Source of the DNA: an uncultured Clostridia bacterium
GTDB lineage: Bacteria > Bacillota > Clostridia > Christensenellales > Aristaeellaceae
Reading direction: 5' to 3'
NCBI GenBank assembly: GCA_937886445.1
Contig: CALGBY010000029.1
Span: 1-57,352 of the forward strand
DNA length: 57,352 nt
Shown: positions 15,950 to 24,385 of the stretch, piece by piece
How positions within the stretch are numbered: position 1 is the stretch's first letter
Layout of the letters: each line of letters opens with the position of its first letter
Notes under the pieces: model-generated
What the model saw: the letters and a program-made list of their open reading frames with translations, nothing else
Database searches by the model: none
Told to the model about the DNA's origin: nothing
Translations under genes and position numbers: made by a program

Positions 15950-15988
15950 CGCCCGCGCTGTACCGGCACGGGCCGCGGAGCATTGAAG

Positions 15989-16017
15989 CAGGCCGGGAAG
16001 CGCTGCTCCCCGGCCTG
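15989..16017. terminator. Hairpin after the SOS-type gene
   Basis: CAGGCCGGG (15989-15997) pairs with CCCGGCCTG (16009-16017) around an 11-nt loop, 40 bp after the stop. No T run follows directly; a T-rich CTTTTT occurs about 17 nt later. Confidence 0.5.
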
Positions 16018-16057
16018 ACATGATGTATTCTCAGCTTTTTATTCCCATTTGATAAGC

Positions 16058-16108
16058 AAAAAACCGCTTTGCCGCCGCTGGAGATCGTTCCTGCGCGGCG
16101 ACCGGTTT
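16058..16108 (-). terminator. Terminator of the lipoprotein-M28 operon
   Basis: On the minus strand AAACCG...GCCGC pairs with GCGGC...CGGTTT with an asymmetric internal loop, then continues into a T run (complement of 16058-16063). It lies 30 bp after the M28 stop. Confidence 0.6.
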
Positions 16109-16137
16109 CCGTATTCCTTCCTGCCGCGCGGTAGGGA

Positions 16138-17364
16138 TCATTCCTTTCGCACTCTGCCCAGATAATTGTCCAGATCCTTCTTCACGCTGTCCGGGATCTT
16201 CCTTTCAACAGGACACTTTACGGCACAGGCCATTTCCAGCGCGAAGGCGGCGATAAAATCGATATCCTTCAGCAGCTGACCCGCGGATACGACCTTCACG
16301 GTGTCAAAGCGGTCATGGATGGTGGCCGCGGCGGAAGGCGCGAGACGGGCAAAGGAGAGCGCGGGCACTCCCCGGTCGGCAAAGGGCGTGCTGTCGCTGG
16401 AATAAACACCGGTGCGCGTTTCAATGCCGAAGCCCGTGATACAGCCGCGCCAGGCGAGATAATGCCCAATGCTTTCGGGCCCGCTCACACAGCTGATAAA
16501 CCGGCCCATCGTGCTGCCGATCATATCCAGATTGATGTTCAGAACACACTGCTCCAGTTCCTTTTCATGATCCCGCGTATAGGCCTTGCTGCCCAGCAGC
16601 CCGCGCTCCTCGCTGCCGCAGAAAATGAACCTCATGCCATAGTGCCGCTTCGATGTACGGGCGGCCTTTTCCATGATACCCAGCAACCCCACGCAGCCGG
16701 TCATGTTATCATACGCGCCTACGGAAAGCGGCACGGTGTCATAATGCGCCGTAAGGGTGATGTACTCATCGCTTTCGCCGGGCAGAAAAGCCACCACATT
16801 GCGGGAAAGCGCCTTTTTCTCGTTCTGCTCGATCACGATGCGCGCAGTCTTCACCCCGTGCTCGATCAGCTTCACGGCATCCGTCACATGCAGGTTCACA
16901 CCGGGCAGCTTCACGCCCTGCGCCACATAGCTGCGCAGCTCCTTCGCGTCGGTATCCCTGTTGGGCACACGCGCGTCTCCGTTGAAGGTGATGAACCCCG
17001 CGGCGCCGGCCTCCGTCAGATCCTTGTACAGCCAGCGGCCGATGCCGGTATCCACCATCACGATCTTTCCTCTGCACATGGAAAGGCTGGCCTGATCCTT
17101 GCCGGGCATATAGCAGAACGGAGCCTCCCTGTCCCAGCTGCCGCAGCAGCGATAGCCCGTGCAGGGGATCTCCTTTCCGTCTGCGTACAGCTTTGCCGAA
17201 AGCACCTCGTCCCCGTCCACCTCAAAGGTCTCGATCCGGGTCTCGGCTCCCAGCCTTTCACACTGCTCCTTCAGGTACAGGGCAGCCCTTTCCTCGCCCT
17301 CAGTAGCGCTCACACGCTTATAGGCGGTATCCTTCAAAAGCGTATTTACCTGTTTGATGTTCAT
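16138..17364 (-). CDS. M28 family zinc aminopeptidase
   Basis: This is a 408-residue dizinc peptidase. The metal ligands are in family order: His207 and Asp209 in TAHYDTV, Asp219 in GAYDNMTG, the catalytic and ligand Glu pair 252-253 in SEERGLLGS, Asp280 in NINLDMIGS and His350 in TIHDRFD. Residues about 85-185 form a PA-like inserted domain (KIVMVDTGIGRWLY...AGAAGFITFNGD). There is no signal peptide, so it acts in the cytoplasm, probably as an aminopeptidase on imported peptides. GGAGG lies 6 nt before the ATG. It starts 32 bp after the small lipoprotein gene and probably shares its promoter. Confidence 0.92.
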   Translation of the reverse strand: MNIKQVNTLLKDTAYKRVSATEGEERAALYLKEQCERLGAETRIETFEVDGDEVLSAKLYADGKEIPCTGYRCCGSWDREAPFCYMPGKDQASLSMCRGKIVMVDTGIGRWLYKDLTEAGAAGFITFNGDARVPNRDTDAKELRSYVAQGVKLPGVNLHVTDAVKLIEHGVKTARIVIEQNEKKALSRNVVAFLPGESDEYITLTAHYDTVPLSVGAYDNMTGCVGLLGIMEKAARTSKRHYGMRFIFCGSEERGLLGSKAYTRDHEKELEQCVLNINLDMIGSTMGRFISCVSGPESIGHYLAWRGCITGFGIETRTGVYSSDSTPFADRGVPALSFARLAPSAAATIHDRFDTVKVVSAGQLLKDIDFIAAFALEMACAVKCPVERKIPDSVKKDLDNYLGRVRKE

Positions 17365-17396
17365 CTGCTTCCTCCGCGTATCCGGTCGTGCCGGGT

Positions 17397-17849
17397 TTAC
17401 TTTGTCTTTACTTTCGTCAGGGTGAAGGTGACATTTTCGTTGCTGATCTCAAGCGTATCCTCCCGCACGGTATAGGCGCATGTGATCTCATCCAGCGCCA
17501 GCACCCCGTTTTCGGCATAAAAATCGCCGTTCACGGCACGCTCCTGCGTTTCGCCGTTTTCCTCATAGGAAGCGGCGCAGCGGTACTTGCCCTTCACCTT
17601 TGTTGCATCATTGGCGGGCGTATCATCCGCGGTAAAGGTAAAGGAAAGCTTTCCCTTATAGCTTTCCATGCTGCCCCCGCGCTCCGCGACCGGAGACTCA
17701 AAGGCGGAAAGCTCCTCCGTTTCCCAGGTGCCGCATACGGGATGGATGTTTTTTTCGTCCCCGCTTCCGCAGGCGCACATGAGCAGCGCCATGATGCAGG
17801 CAAGCAGCAGCACGAACGCCTTTTTCAGATCCTTCTTTTTTATACTCAT
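17397..17849 (-). CDS. Small lipoprotein of unknown function
   Basis: The 150-residue product has a lysine-rich start (MSIKKKDLKKA), a hydrophobic segment and an MCAC lipobox, so it is an expected Lgt substrate. The mature domain (about 27-150) has alternating beta-strand character: VCGTWETEELSAFES, KLSFTFTADD, KGKYRCAASYEE, NGVLALDEITCAYTVREDTLEIS and VTFTLTKVKTK. This is lipocalin-like and resembles small DUF lipoproteins of Clostridia that measure or bind ligands, but the function is unknown. Promoter at 17895-17923; the M28 gene follows. Confidence 0.82.
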   Translation of the reverse strand: MSIKKKDLKKAFVLLLACIMALLMCACGSGDEKNIHPVCGTWETEELSAFESPVAERGGSMESYKGKLSFTFTADDTPANDATKVKGKYRCAASYEENGETQERAVNGDFYAENGVLALDEITCAYTVREDTLEISNENVTFTLTKVKTK

Positions 17850-17894
17850 CGTGTGTTCCTCCGCGCCAAACGATACTTTGTTATTACATATTCT

Positions 17895-17923
17895 ATCATA
17901 ACGCTTTGCCCGCGTAAAGTCAA
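17895..17923 (-). promoter_or_regulatory. Promoter of the lipoprotein-M28 operon
   Basis: On the minus strand TTGACT (17918-17923), a 17-nt spacer and TATGAT (17895-17900), beginning 12 bp after the upstream amidohydrolase stop. Confidence 0.6.
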
Positions 17924-17935
17924 CCGGCGCTGTAT

Positions 17936-19540
17936 TTACCGCGTGCCCTGAAGGCGTATTTTTCCGTTTACAACGGTCATCAGCGGCCGCAGGCGCAGCA
18001 GCCTTTCCGCGCTCACGGTCTCAAGATCCTCGCCGTATACAGAAAAATCGGCAAAGTATCCGGGAGCGATGCGTCCCATCCGGTCCTCCATCCCCACACA
18101 GCGGGCCGCCATCACGGTGTGGCACAGGATCGCTTCCCGGCGGGTAAGCCTCTGGGCGGGCAGCCAGCCGGACGCGGGGAAGCCCTGATAATCGCGCCGC
18201 TCCGAGGCGCAGTAGATATTGCCGGCCGGCGAAGCGTCCTCCACAGGGCAGTCGCTGCCGGAGGAAACGGTCACCCCGCTGTCATACAGCGTTTTCCAGG
18301 CATAGCTCGTGCTTTCGCGCTCCGTGCCCACCCGGGAAGCGCAGATATGCAGATCATATTCCGCGAACACCGGCTGGGCGTATACGCAAAGGCCTTCCTC
18401 CCGGATGCGTTCAAGCTGATCCGGGCCGGTGATCTGGCAGTGGATAATGCCGTCCGGAAGGTTGCCCGCCTCCGGCAGGACACTTTTCGCGTATGACGCG
18501 GCCTCCAGCACACACTGCACCGCTCCGTCGCCGATCGCGTGCACGATACAGGGATAGCCGAGCCGGTGCGCGGTGACAAACAGTTTTTTCATTTTCTCCG
18601 TATCGGTCACGCACACGCCCGTGCCGTCACGGTCGGCATAGGGCTGCCTCAGCCAGGCGGTACCCGCCCCCAAGCTGCCGTCCGCGAACAGCTTTCTGGG
18701 CCCCAGACGGAAAAAATCACTGCCGCTCATATAAGCCCTGCCCCTGCCTGCCCAGGCTTCCATTTCTTCATCCGTGGCCAGCGCGCACTGCTCCACCACC
18801 CTCACGGGCATCCTGCCCTCCGCGTCCAGTCGGCGGTACGCTTCATACACCGTTTCCGCTCCGTAGGGTCCGCTCGCCAGATCATCCGAAAAGATCGCGG
18901 TCAGCCCCAGATCGGAGGCGTAACGCATGCCCTGCAGCAGCTTCTGCATGCAATCCTCTACACCGGGGTTCTCATCGCCGCAAAACAGGTCAAAAACGGC
19001 GTTTTCGGTAACAGTGCCCGTTTCAGAGTCCACCGTGCCGCCTACAGGGGGGCGGTACGCGCCCGTCATGCCCTTTTCCTCCAGCGCCTTCGTGTTCGCG
19101 ATCACCTTATGCCCGCAAACACGGGTAAGCCGCACCGCCCGGTCCGGGCAGATCGCGTCCAGCTCCGCCTTCACAATGGGACGGCGGTCCGCCCAAAGAT
19201 CCTCATTATAGCCCCGGCCGTCGATACGAGCGCCGGACGGCAGCGTCTGCGCCTGCCGGCGTACCGCCTCCAGTACCTCTTCCCTGCTTTTCATGCCCTC
19301 CAGCACGAGCTGACTGTCGGTATACGCCTTGTTCAGGATATGCAGATGGCTGTCACACAGCCCGGGGTATACATAAGCCCCCTTCATATCGGTCCTTTCG
19401 CAGCCGGGTACAGCCGCCTTCAGCACCGCGGCATCCGTACCGGTCAGCGCGATATGCCCGTCCCGGATGAGCAGCGCCGTTTTTCCGTCGTTTTCCCCGT
19501 TTTCGCTGAAAAGGCGCGCGTTATAGAGTATGCTTTCCAT
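17936..19540 (-). CDS. Amidohydrolase, YtcJ-like
   Basis: The product is about 534 residues, starting at MESILYNARLF (GGAGG 7 nt upstream); the ATG 18 nt earlier overlaps that ribosome binding site. It is a metal-dependent amidohydrolase of the YtcJ/exoenzyme-regulatory type. It has the first-strand motif VYPGLCDSHLHI (His-x-His ligands), the LFADGSLG segment with a typical metal-site position, the CIVHAIGDGAV motif (His) and SSGSDCPVEDASP (catalytic Asp). The C-terminal strand ADFSVYGEDLETV is also typical. No signal peptide. The substrate is unknown; relatives act on N-substituted formamides or similar amides. It is transcribed alone. Confidence 0.9.
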   Translation of the reverse strand: MESILYNARLFSENGENDGKTALLIRDGHIALTGTDAAVLKAAVPGCERTDMKGAYVYPGLCDSHLHILNKAYTDSQLVLEGMKSREEVLEAVRRQAQTLPSGARIDGRGYNEDLWADRRPIVKAELDAICPDRAVRLTRVCGHKVIANTKALEEKGMTGAYRPPVGGTVDSETGTVTENAVFDLFCGDENPGVEDCMQKLLQGMRYASDLGLTAIFSDDLASGPYGAETVYEAYRRLDAEGRMPVRVVEQCALATDEEMEAWAGRGRAYMSGSDFFRLGPRKLFADGSLGAGTAWLRQPYADRDGTGVCVTDTEKMKKLFVTAHRLGYPCIVHAIGDGAVQCVLEAASYAKSVLPEAGNLPDGIIHCQITGPDQLERIREEGLCVYAQPVFAEYDLHICASRVGTERESTSYAWKTLYDSGVTVSSGSDCPVEDASPAGNIYCASERRDYQGFPASGWLPAQRLTRREAILCHTVMAARCVGMEDRMGRIAPGYFADFSVYGEDLETVSAERLLRLRPLMTVVNGKIRLQGTR

Positions 19541-19650
19541 AGGCAGACCTCCGTTCAATATCCCGATACCCGTATTTTACCCTATCTGCGCGCGGGAGCG
19601 CGGTATTTTTTCTGTTTGCGCTGAAAAACGGGCAGAAATCGTACACTGTA

Positions 19651-19679
19651 TTGCCTCGCGGGCAGGCGGATGCTACAAT
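19651..19679 (+). promoter_or_regulatory. Promoter of the two-component operon
   Basis: TTGCCT (19651-19656), a 17-nt spacer and TACAAT (19674-19679), about 40 nt upstream of the response regulator start. Confidence 0.55.
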
Positions 19680-19720
19680 ACACCTGAAAACGGAATTTTC
19701 TGTATGTCACGGAGGCATCT

Positions 19721-20413
19721 ATGGCAAAGAAGAAACTGATCCTCATCGCCGATGACGAGATCGGCATCCACGAAAGCCTGCGTATCTATCTTGAAAGGGA
19801 GGATCACGAGGTGTATTCGGTGTTCCGCGGCGACGCGGTCATGGAAGCCTTCGAGCGCATGCGGCCGGATCTGGTGATCCTGGACATCATGATGCCGGGG
19901 CGCAGCGGCACACAGGTGTGCGCCGATATCCGTGCCGTTTCCTCCGTGCCCGTCATCATGCTTACCGCGAAGGGAGAAGAGGTGGACAAGCTGCTGGGCT
20001 TTGCCCTCGGCGCTGATGATTATATCGTGAAGCCCTTCTCCCCGCGTGAGGTGGTCAGCCGCATCGCCGTGATCTTCCGCCGTATGAACGCCATGCTCAC
20101 CTCTCCCGAAAGCGGTGTGCTCACGGTGGGTAACACAGCCATCGATATCCGCTGCTACGAGGTAAAGGTGAACGGCGAAAGGATCCTGCTCTCCCCCAAG
20201 GAGGTCGAGATCCTTCACCTGATGGCCTCCTCCCTTCGCCGCGTGTTTACAAGAGAACAGCTGCTGGACAGCATCTGGGGCTTTGATTTCAACGGTGACC
20301 CGCGCGTGGTGGATACCGGCATCAAACGCATACGCAAAAAGCTGCCGCCCGATACCGATATCGTGCTGCGCTCGGTATACGGCGTAGGCTACAAGGCCGA
20401 GGTGAGGGAATGA
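19721..20413 (+). CDS. OmpR/PhoB-family response regulator
   Basis: The 230-residue protein has a receiver domain (1-120) with the acidic pair in IADDE, phospho-acceptor Asp55 in VILDIMMPG, Thr in MLTAKG and Lys in YIVKPFSPRE. A winged-helix DNA-binding domain (about 135-230) ends with RVVDTGIKRIRKKL and RSVYGVGYKAE, the standard OmpR/PhoB signature. AGGAGGCATCT-type spacing is replaced by GGAGG 7 nt before the ATG. It overlaps the kinase gene by 4 nt, so the two form a cognate pair. Target genes are unknown; the membrane protein downstream is a candidate. Confidence 0.95.
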   Translation: MAKKKLILIADDEIGIHESLRIYLEREDHEVYSVFRGDAVMEAFERMRPDLVILDIMMPGRSGTQVCADIRAVSSVPVIMLTAKGEEVDKLLGFALGADDYIVKPFSPREVVSRIAVIFRRMNAMLTSPESGVLTVGNTAIDIRCYEVKVNGERILLSPKEVEILHLMASSLRRVFTREQLLDSIWGFDFNGDPRVVDTGIKRIRKKLPPDTDIVLRSVYGVGYKAEVRE

Positions 20414-22116
20414 TCCGCTCCACCTACCTCAGGCGTTTCCTGATCCTGCTCACACTGTGCGTCATCTTTACCGCGGCCGGCTCCATGGTGCTCAACCTCT
20501 TTTTCGCGCGGGACAGCTATTCCTCCGTGCAGCAGGATCAGCTCACCCGCACGCTGGCCGCCGGTGAAGCGCTGCTCACCGGCTATTCCACCGGCATATA
20601 CACGCGGGAGGATCTTGCGGTACAGGTGAACGCGGTCACCGATACCTCCGGCGCCTTCTATGTGCTGGCGGATGAGGAGGAAAACATCCTTGCCCGCACC
20701 GAAAGCGCCGGGAACTACCTTTCCGATCACGATATCTCCTCCTTCATTCGCGTACTGCCCGACCAGGCGATGCTCTCCGTGAATGTTGAGTCTGTCGCCG
20801 GCAGCGCGCAGATCATCGCGCGGAACCTGAACGGCAAAACGGGCTTTGTCATCTGCGGCCTGCCGGGCGCCGCCTACGCCCGCGCCGCGGATGCCCTTTA
20901 TTCCCGCATGCTGCTGTTCCTGCCGGTCATGATGCTGGTGATCCTGCTGGTGGGCCTTCTGCTTACCGGCACCGCCGCGCGTCCCGCCCTGCAGCTTATC
21001 CAGGCGGCAAACCGCATCCGCTCCGGTGAGCTTGCCTCCCTGCCTGAAAACATGCCGGGAGAAACGGGCGAGATCGCCCGCGCCATGAACATGCTCACCT
21101 CCGCCGTATCGGAGGCGCTGGAAGCCCTGCGGCACGAAAAGGAAACCGTGCAGCTGGTCATCGAGGGGCTGTCGGAGGGTGTGATCGCCGTGGACAGCAC
21201 AGGCAGCGTGATACAGGAGAACACCGCCGCAAAACAGCTGCTGTGCGGAAAGGACAGCGAGGAGTACCGCCGGGTGCTTTCCCTGATGCGGGAAAGAAAA
21301 GAACCCGTGATCTCGGAAAAGCTGACGCTGAACGCCGGAAGGGTGCTGCTGTGCACCGTTACCGAGCTGCCGCTCAGAGAAAACACATCCGCCGGACGCG
21401 CGGCACTGATACGCGATATCACCGAGCAGGAACGGCTCGAACGCACAAGATACGACTATGTGGCCAACATTTCCCACGAGCTGCGCACGCCGCTTGCCTC
21501 CATACGCGGCCTGGGTGAGGGATTGCGGGACGGCCTCGTCACAAAGGAAGAGGACCGCACACGGTATTATTCCATCATCGTGGATGAGGTGACCCGCCTG
21601 TCGAGACTGGTAAACGATCTGCTTGAATTGAGCGGGCTGCAGAGCAATCCCGCGGGCTTTGAGACCGAAACGGTGGATCTCAACAGCCTGGTGTGGGATC
21701 TTGAAGACCTGAACCGCAGCCTGTTTGATGAAAAGGGCATCCGGTTTGAAAAGCAGCTGCCCGAAGAGGAGCTTCCCGAGGTGCTCAGCAATGAGGACCG
21801 GCTGAGCGAGGTGCTGACCATCCTTCTGGACAACGCGCGCAAATACACTCCGGAGGGCGGCGAGGTAACGCTGGGAGCCGAAAGAACGGCGGACGGCGTA
21901 AGGATGTATGTAAAGGATACCGGCATCGGCATGGACGCGGAAACGAAGGCCATGGCCTTTGAGCGTTTCCACCGTGCCGAAAAGAGCCATTCCGGCAACG
22001 GAAGCGGGCTGGGACTGGCGATCGCCCGCGAGATCATGAAAAAGCTGGGGCCCGAGATACAGGTGGAGAGCGAGCCGGGAAAGGGAAGCGTGTTTTCCTT
22101 CGTGCTGCCGGTATGA
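20410..22116 (+). CDS. PhoR/WalK-like sensor histidine kinase
   Basis: This is a 568-residue membrane kinase. TM1 spans about 10-30, an extracytoplasmic sensor domain about 31-165 and TM2 about 167-188. A HAMP linker (about 190-240) and a PAS domain (about 245-335) follow. The HisKA domain has His356 in VANISHELRTPLASIRG. The HATPase domain has the N box LTILLDNARKYTPEGG, the G1 box VKDTGIGM and the G2 box GSGLGLAIAREIM. The ATGA overlap with the regulator gene implies coupled translation. The signal is unknown. Confidence 0.95.
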   Translation: MIRSTYLRRFLILLTLCVIFTAAGSMVLNLFFARDSYSSVQQDQLTRTLAAGEALLTGYSTGIYTREDLAVQVNAVTDTSGAFYVLADEEENILARTESAGNYLSDHDISSFIRVLPDQAMLSVNVESVAGSAQIIARNLNGKTGFVICGLPGAAYARAADALYSRMLLFLPVMMLVILLVGLLLTGTAARPALQLIQAANRIRSGELASLPENMPGETGEIARAMNMLTSAVSEALEALRHEKETVQLVIEGLSEGVIAVDSTGSVIQENTAAKQLLCGKDSEEYRRVLSLMRERKEPVISEKLTLNAGRVLLCTVTELPLRENTSAGRAALIRDITEQERLERTRYDYVANISHELRTPLASIRGLGEGLRDGLVTKEEDRTRYYSIIVDEVTRLSRLVNDLLELSGLQSNPAGFETETVDLNSLVWDLEDLNRSLFDEKGIRFEKQLPEEELPEVLSNEDRLSEVLTILLDNARKYTPEGGEVTLGAERTADGVRMYVKDTGIGMDAETKAMAFERFHRAEKSHSGNGSGLGLAIAREIMKKLGPEIQVESEPGKGSVFSFVLPV

Positions 22117-22180
22117 TCATCCGGTTTTAACCGTGTTTCGCGCAAAAAGCATAAAAAAGCATGAAAACACGCTTCCGTAT

Positions 22181-22210
22181 TTGCAAAAAAAGATATTTCT
22201 GTGTTATAAT
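22181..22210 (+). promoter_or_regulatory. Promoter of the membrane protein gene
   Basis: TTGCAA (22181-22186), an 18-nt A/T-rich spacer and TATAAT (22205-22210), 37 nt before the start codon. Confidence 0.65.
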
Positions 22211-22246
22211 ATTTAAGTATGTGTACGATCGAAGGAGGAGCGATTT

Positions 22247-23386
22247 ATGGGTCGTTTGATGAATAACTATTTCTACGGAAAAGCCGGAAAGGGAGATTTC
22301 AAAAAAAGCGATCTGCCCAAGAACCGCCGGGAGCTTTTCTGGCAGACACTGCGTGTGCGCATTTCCGGTTTGTTCCGGATGAACCTGATGACCTGTGTGG
22401 CTTTCATCCCGCTCATCGTTCTGCTGTTCTCCTTTTCGTACAGAATGATCATCTATTATCTCAATCTGAACACCGTGGCTGCCGGCGGCACCGTGATGGT
22501 GTACAGCCAGGAAACGGAGGAATATACCGAGGACACCGCCGCCACCGAGGCCTACGGCGCGGAGTGGAACTCGCTGACAGAATACGCTCAGGCAAACGCC
22601 GGGGTGGGCTATTCATCCGATTACATGATCTTCAGCATGATCTTTTCCCGTTTTCTGCTGAACACGGGTGCCTTCTCCGTATCCTTCTGGGAAGGGCTCA
22701 CCAGCTCCCTGCTGCTGCTTTTGATCCCCTGCATCCTGATCACCGGCCCCGTACAGGCGGGTATGGCCTATGTATGCCGCAACTGGGCGCGCGACGAGCA
22801 TGCCTTCATCTGGAGCGATTTCAAGGATGCCGTAAAGAACAACTGGAAGCAGGCGCTGGGGGTAAGCGCGCTGTACAGCGTGCTGCCGCTGCTGCTGTGC
22901 GTGGCCTTCCAGTACTACTGGGGGCTTACCTACACGATGGGCATGTTCATGTATATCCCCGTGGCGCTCATCATCTGCGTGGCGCTGCTTTCCTTCCTTT
23001 CCCTCGCCTATGTCTATCCCATGCTGATGGGCTATAAGGTCACCTTCCGCCAGCTGCTCAAAAACAGCTTCATTCTGGCGGCAGGCCGTCTGCCCCATAC
23101 GCTGGGAGTGCGTCTGGCCATGCTGGTGCCCGCGCTGATCGCGGCCATCGTGATCTACCTGTGGACAAGCGTGTTCATGTACGCGCTGCTCATCCTTGCC
23201 GCCTATTATGTCCTTCTGGGCAACGCGCTGGCGCGCTTCTCCTATGCCAGCCTTTCAAACAGCGTGTTTGAAAAGTTCATCAACCCGAACATCCCCGGTG
23301 CCCCCACAAGGAGCGGCCTTGCGGAGGAAGAGGATGAGGACGATGATGACGAGCCCGCCGAAGACGCGGCTGAAAGCGGAAAATAA
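22247..23386 (+). CDS. Multi-pass membrane protein, YesL/DUF624-like
   Basis: The 379-residue protein has a basic N-terminus (KNRRELFWQTLRVRISGLFRMNLMTC), then about six hydrophobic segments near 50-70, 135-175, 205-225, 240-265, 280-320 and 325-340. The tail is acidic (EEEDEDDDDEPAED). The layout resembles YesL/DUF624 membrane proteins, often linked to carbohydrate transport, but this is a weak resemblance. GGAGGAG lies 7 nt before the ATG. It has its own promoter and ends 1 bp before a repeat element. Confidence 0.7.
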   Translation: MGRLMNNYFYGKAGKGDFKKSDLPKNRRELFWQTLRVRISGLFRMNLMTCVAFIPLIVLLFSFSYRMIIYYLNLNTVAAGGTVMVYSQETEEYTEDTAATEAYGAEWNSLTEYAQANAGVGYSSDYMIFSMIFSRFLLNTGAFSVSFWEGLTSSLLLLLIPCILITGPVQAGMAYVCRNWARDEHAFIWSDFKDAVKNNWKQALGVSALYSVLPLLLCVAFQYYWGLTYTMGMFMYIPVALIICVALLSFLSLAYVYPMLMGYKVTFRQLLKNSFILAAGRLPHTLGVRLAMLVPALIAAIVIYLWTSVFMYALLILAAYYVLLGNALARFSYASLSNSVFEKFINPNIPGAPTRSGLAEEEDEDDDDEPAEDAAESGK

Positions 23387-23387
23387 G

Positions 23388-23553
23388 CCAGGGTGTGTCT
23401 CTAAAATGAGGAATGTGCAGTTTCAAGCAGATTTTCCGTCAGTTCAAGGCGAAGAACCGAAGGTTTACTGGAGGTAAATCGAGGTTCGACAACGCAGAAA
23501 TGACGGAAAAGATGCTGAAAATGCATCGTTTTGAATTTAGAAACACACCCTGG
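23388..23553. repeat. Inverted-repeat element, copy 1 (MITE/REP-like)
   Basis: The 166-bp element begins CCAGGGTGTGTCTCTAAA and ends with the near-perfect reverse complement TTTAGAAACACACCCTGG. Inside, TTTTCCGTCA (23433-23442 region) is mirrored by TGACGGAAAA. The centre is TTTAC-TGGAG-GTAAA, so the whole element can fold as one long hairpin. The core CGAAGGTTTACTG (23458-23470) recurs exactly at 35938-35950 in a second element. It encodes nothing credible and lies between two same-strand genes. Confidence 0.8.
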
Positions 23554-23587
23554 AAAGCATCCAAAATGCTTTTTCGGAGGCACACTC

Positions 23588-24325
23588 TTGTATACCGATT
23601 TTGCTTCTGTCTATGACCATTTCATGCGGGATGTAGATTACCCCGAATGGGCCGCCCGTTATGCCTCCATGCTGAAAAAGAGCGCCGTGAGGATCACCGA
23701 ATGCGCCTGCGGCACCGGCAGCATCACGCTTGAAATGAAAAAACTGGGCTATGACATCACGGGAGCCGATCTTTCGGAGGAAATGCTGGCACTGGCGATG
23801 GCAAGGGCCCGGCAGGCCGGGCTGAACATCCCCTTCATCCTGCAGGATATGCGCGCGCTGACCGTTCCTGCCCCGAGGGACGCGGTGCTGGCCACCTGTG
23901 ACGGGGTCAATTACCTGCTCAGCGAAAAGGATGTAAAGCGCTTCTTTTGCGGCGCGTACGCGGCGCTGAAAAGCGGCGGACAGCTGCTGTTTGATGTTTC
24001 CTCAGCATACAAGCTGGAAAACACGCTGGGCAGCAGCACGCTCACGCTGGATGAGGAGGACGGGGCCTACCTGTGGCGCAACACCTTTGACAAAAGAAAA
24101 CGCACCGTTTACATGGAGCTTACCCTTTTTCTCAGAGACGAAAACAGCCCGGAGCGTTTCAGGAGAGTAAGAGAAACGCAGACGCAGCGTGCCCACACAC
24201 GGGAGGAGCTGGAACAGTGGCTTTATGACTGCGGGTTCCAAAACATCCGTGTGACCGGCAAAAAGGCGGGAAAAGCCCCCGCGAAAAACGATGACCGGCT
24301 GTTCTTTACCGCCGAAAAGCCGTAA
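23588..24325 (+). CDS. Class I SAM-dependent methyltransferase
   Basis: The likely start is TTG 23588, giving MYTDFASVYDHFM, with GGAGG 7 nt upstream; the longer ATG frame would begin inside the repeat element. The 245-residue protein has the SAM-binding Rossmann motif I ECACGTGSITLEM, motif II ITGADLSEEMLALA with the acidic ribose-binding residue, and the later segments LATCDGVNYLL and LKSGGQLLFDVSS. This fits the Methyltransf_25/11 type. The substrate is unknown. It is followed by hslO after 60 bp. Confidence 0.9.
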   Translation: MYTDFASVYDHFMRDVDYPEWAARYASMLKKSAVRITECACGTGSITLEMKKLGYDITGADLSEEMLALAMARARQAGLNIPFILQDMRALTVPAPRDAVLATCDGVNYLLSEKDVKRFFCGAYAALKSGGQLLFDVSSAYKLENTLGSSTLTLDEEDGAYLWRNTFDKRKRTVYMELTLFLRDENSPERFRRVRETQTQRAHTREELEQWLYDCGFQNIRVTGKKAGKAPAKNDDRLFFTAEKP

Positions 24326-24385
24326 AGCCGCGCCGGTCATCCCGAATATAACGATATTTTCTTTTCGAAAGAAGGCCTGAACGAT

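Noticed and set aside
23531..23587. An N-terminal extension of the methyltransferase beginning at ATG 23531
   Set aside because: It begins inside the repeat element and has no ribosome binding site; TTG 23588 has GGAGG at ideal spacing and gives a natural N-terminus.
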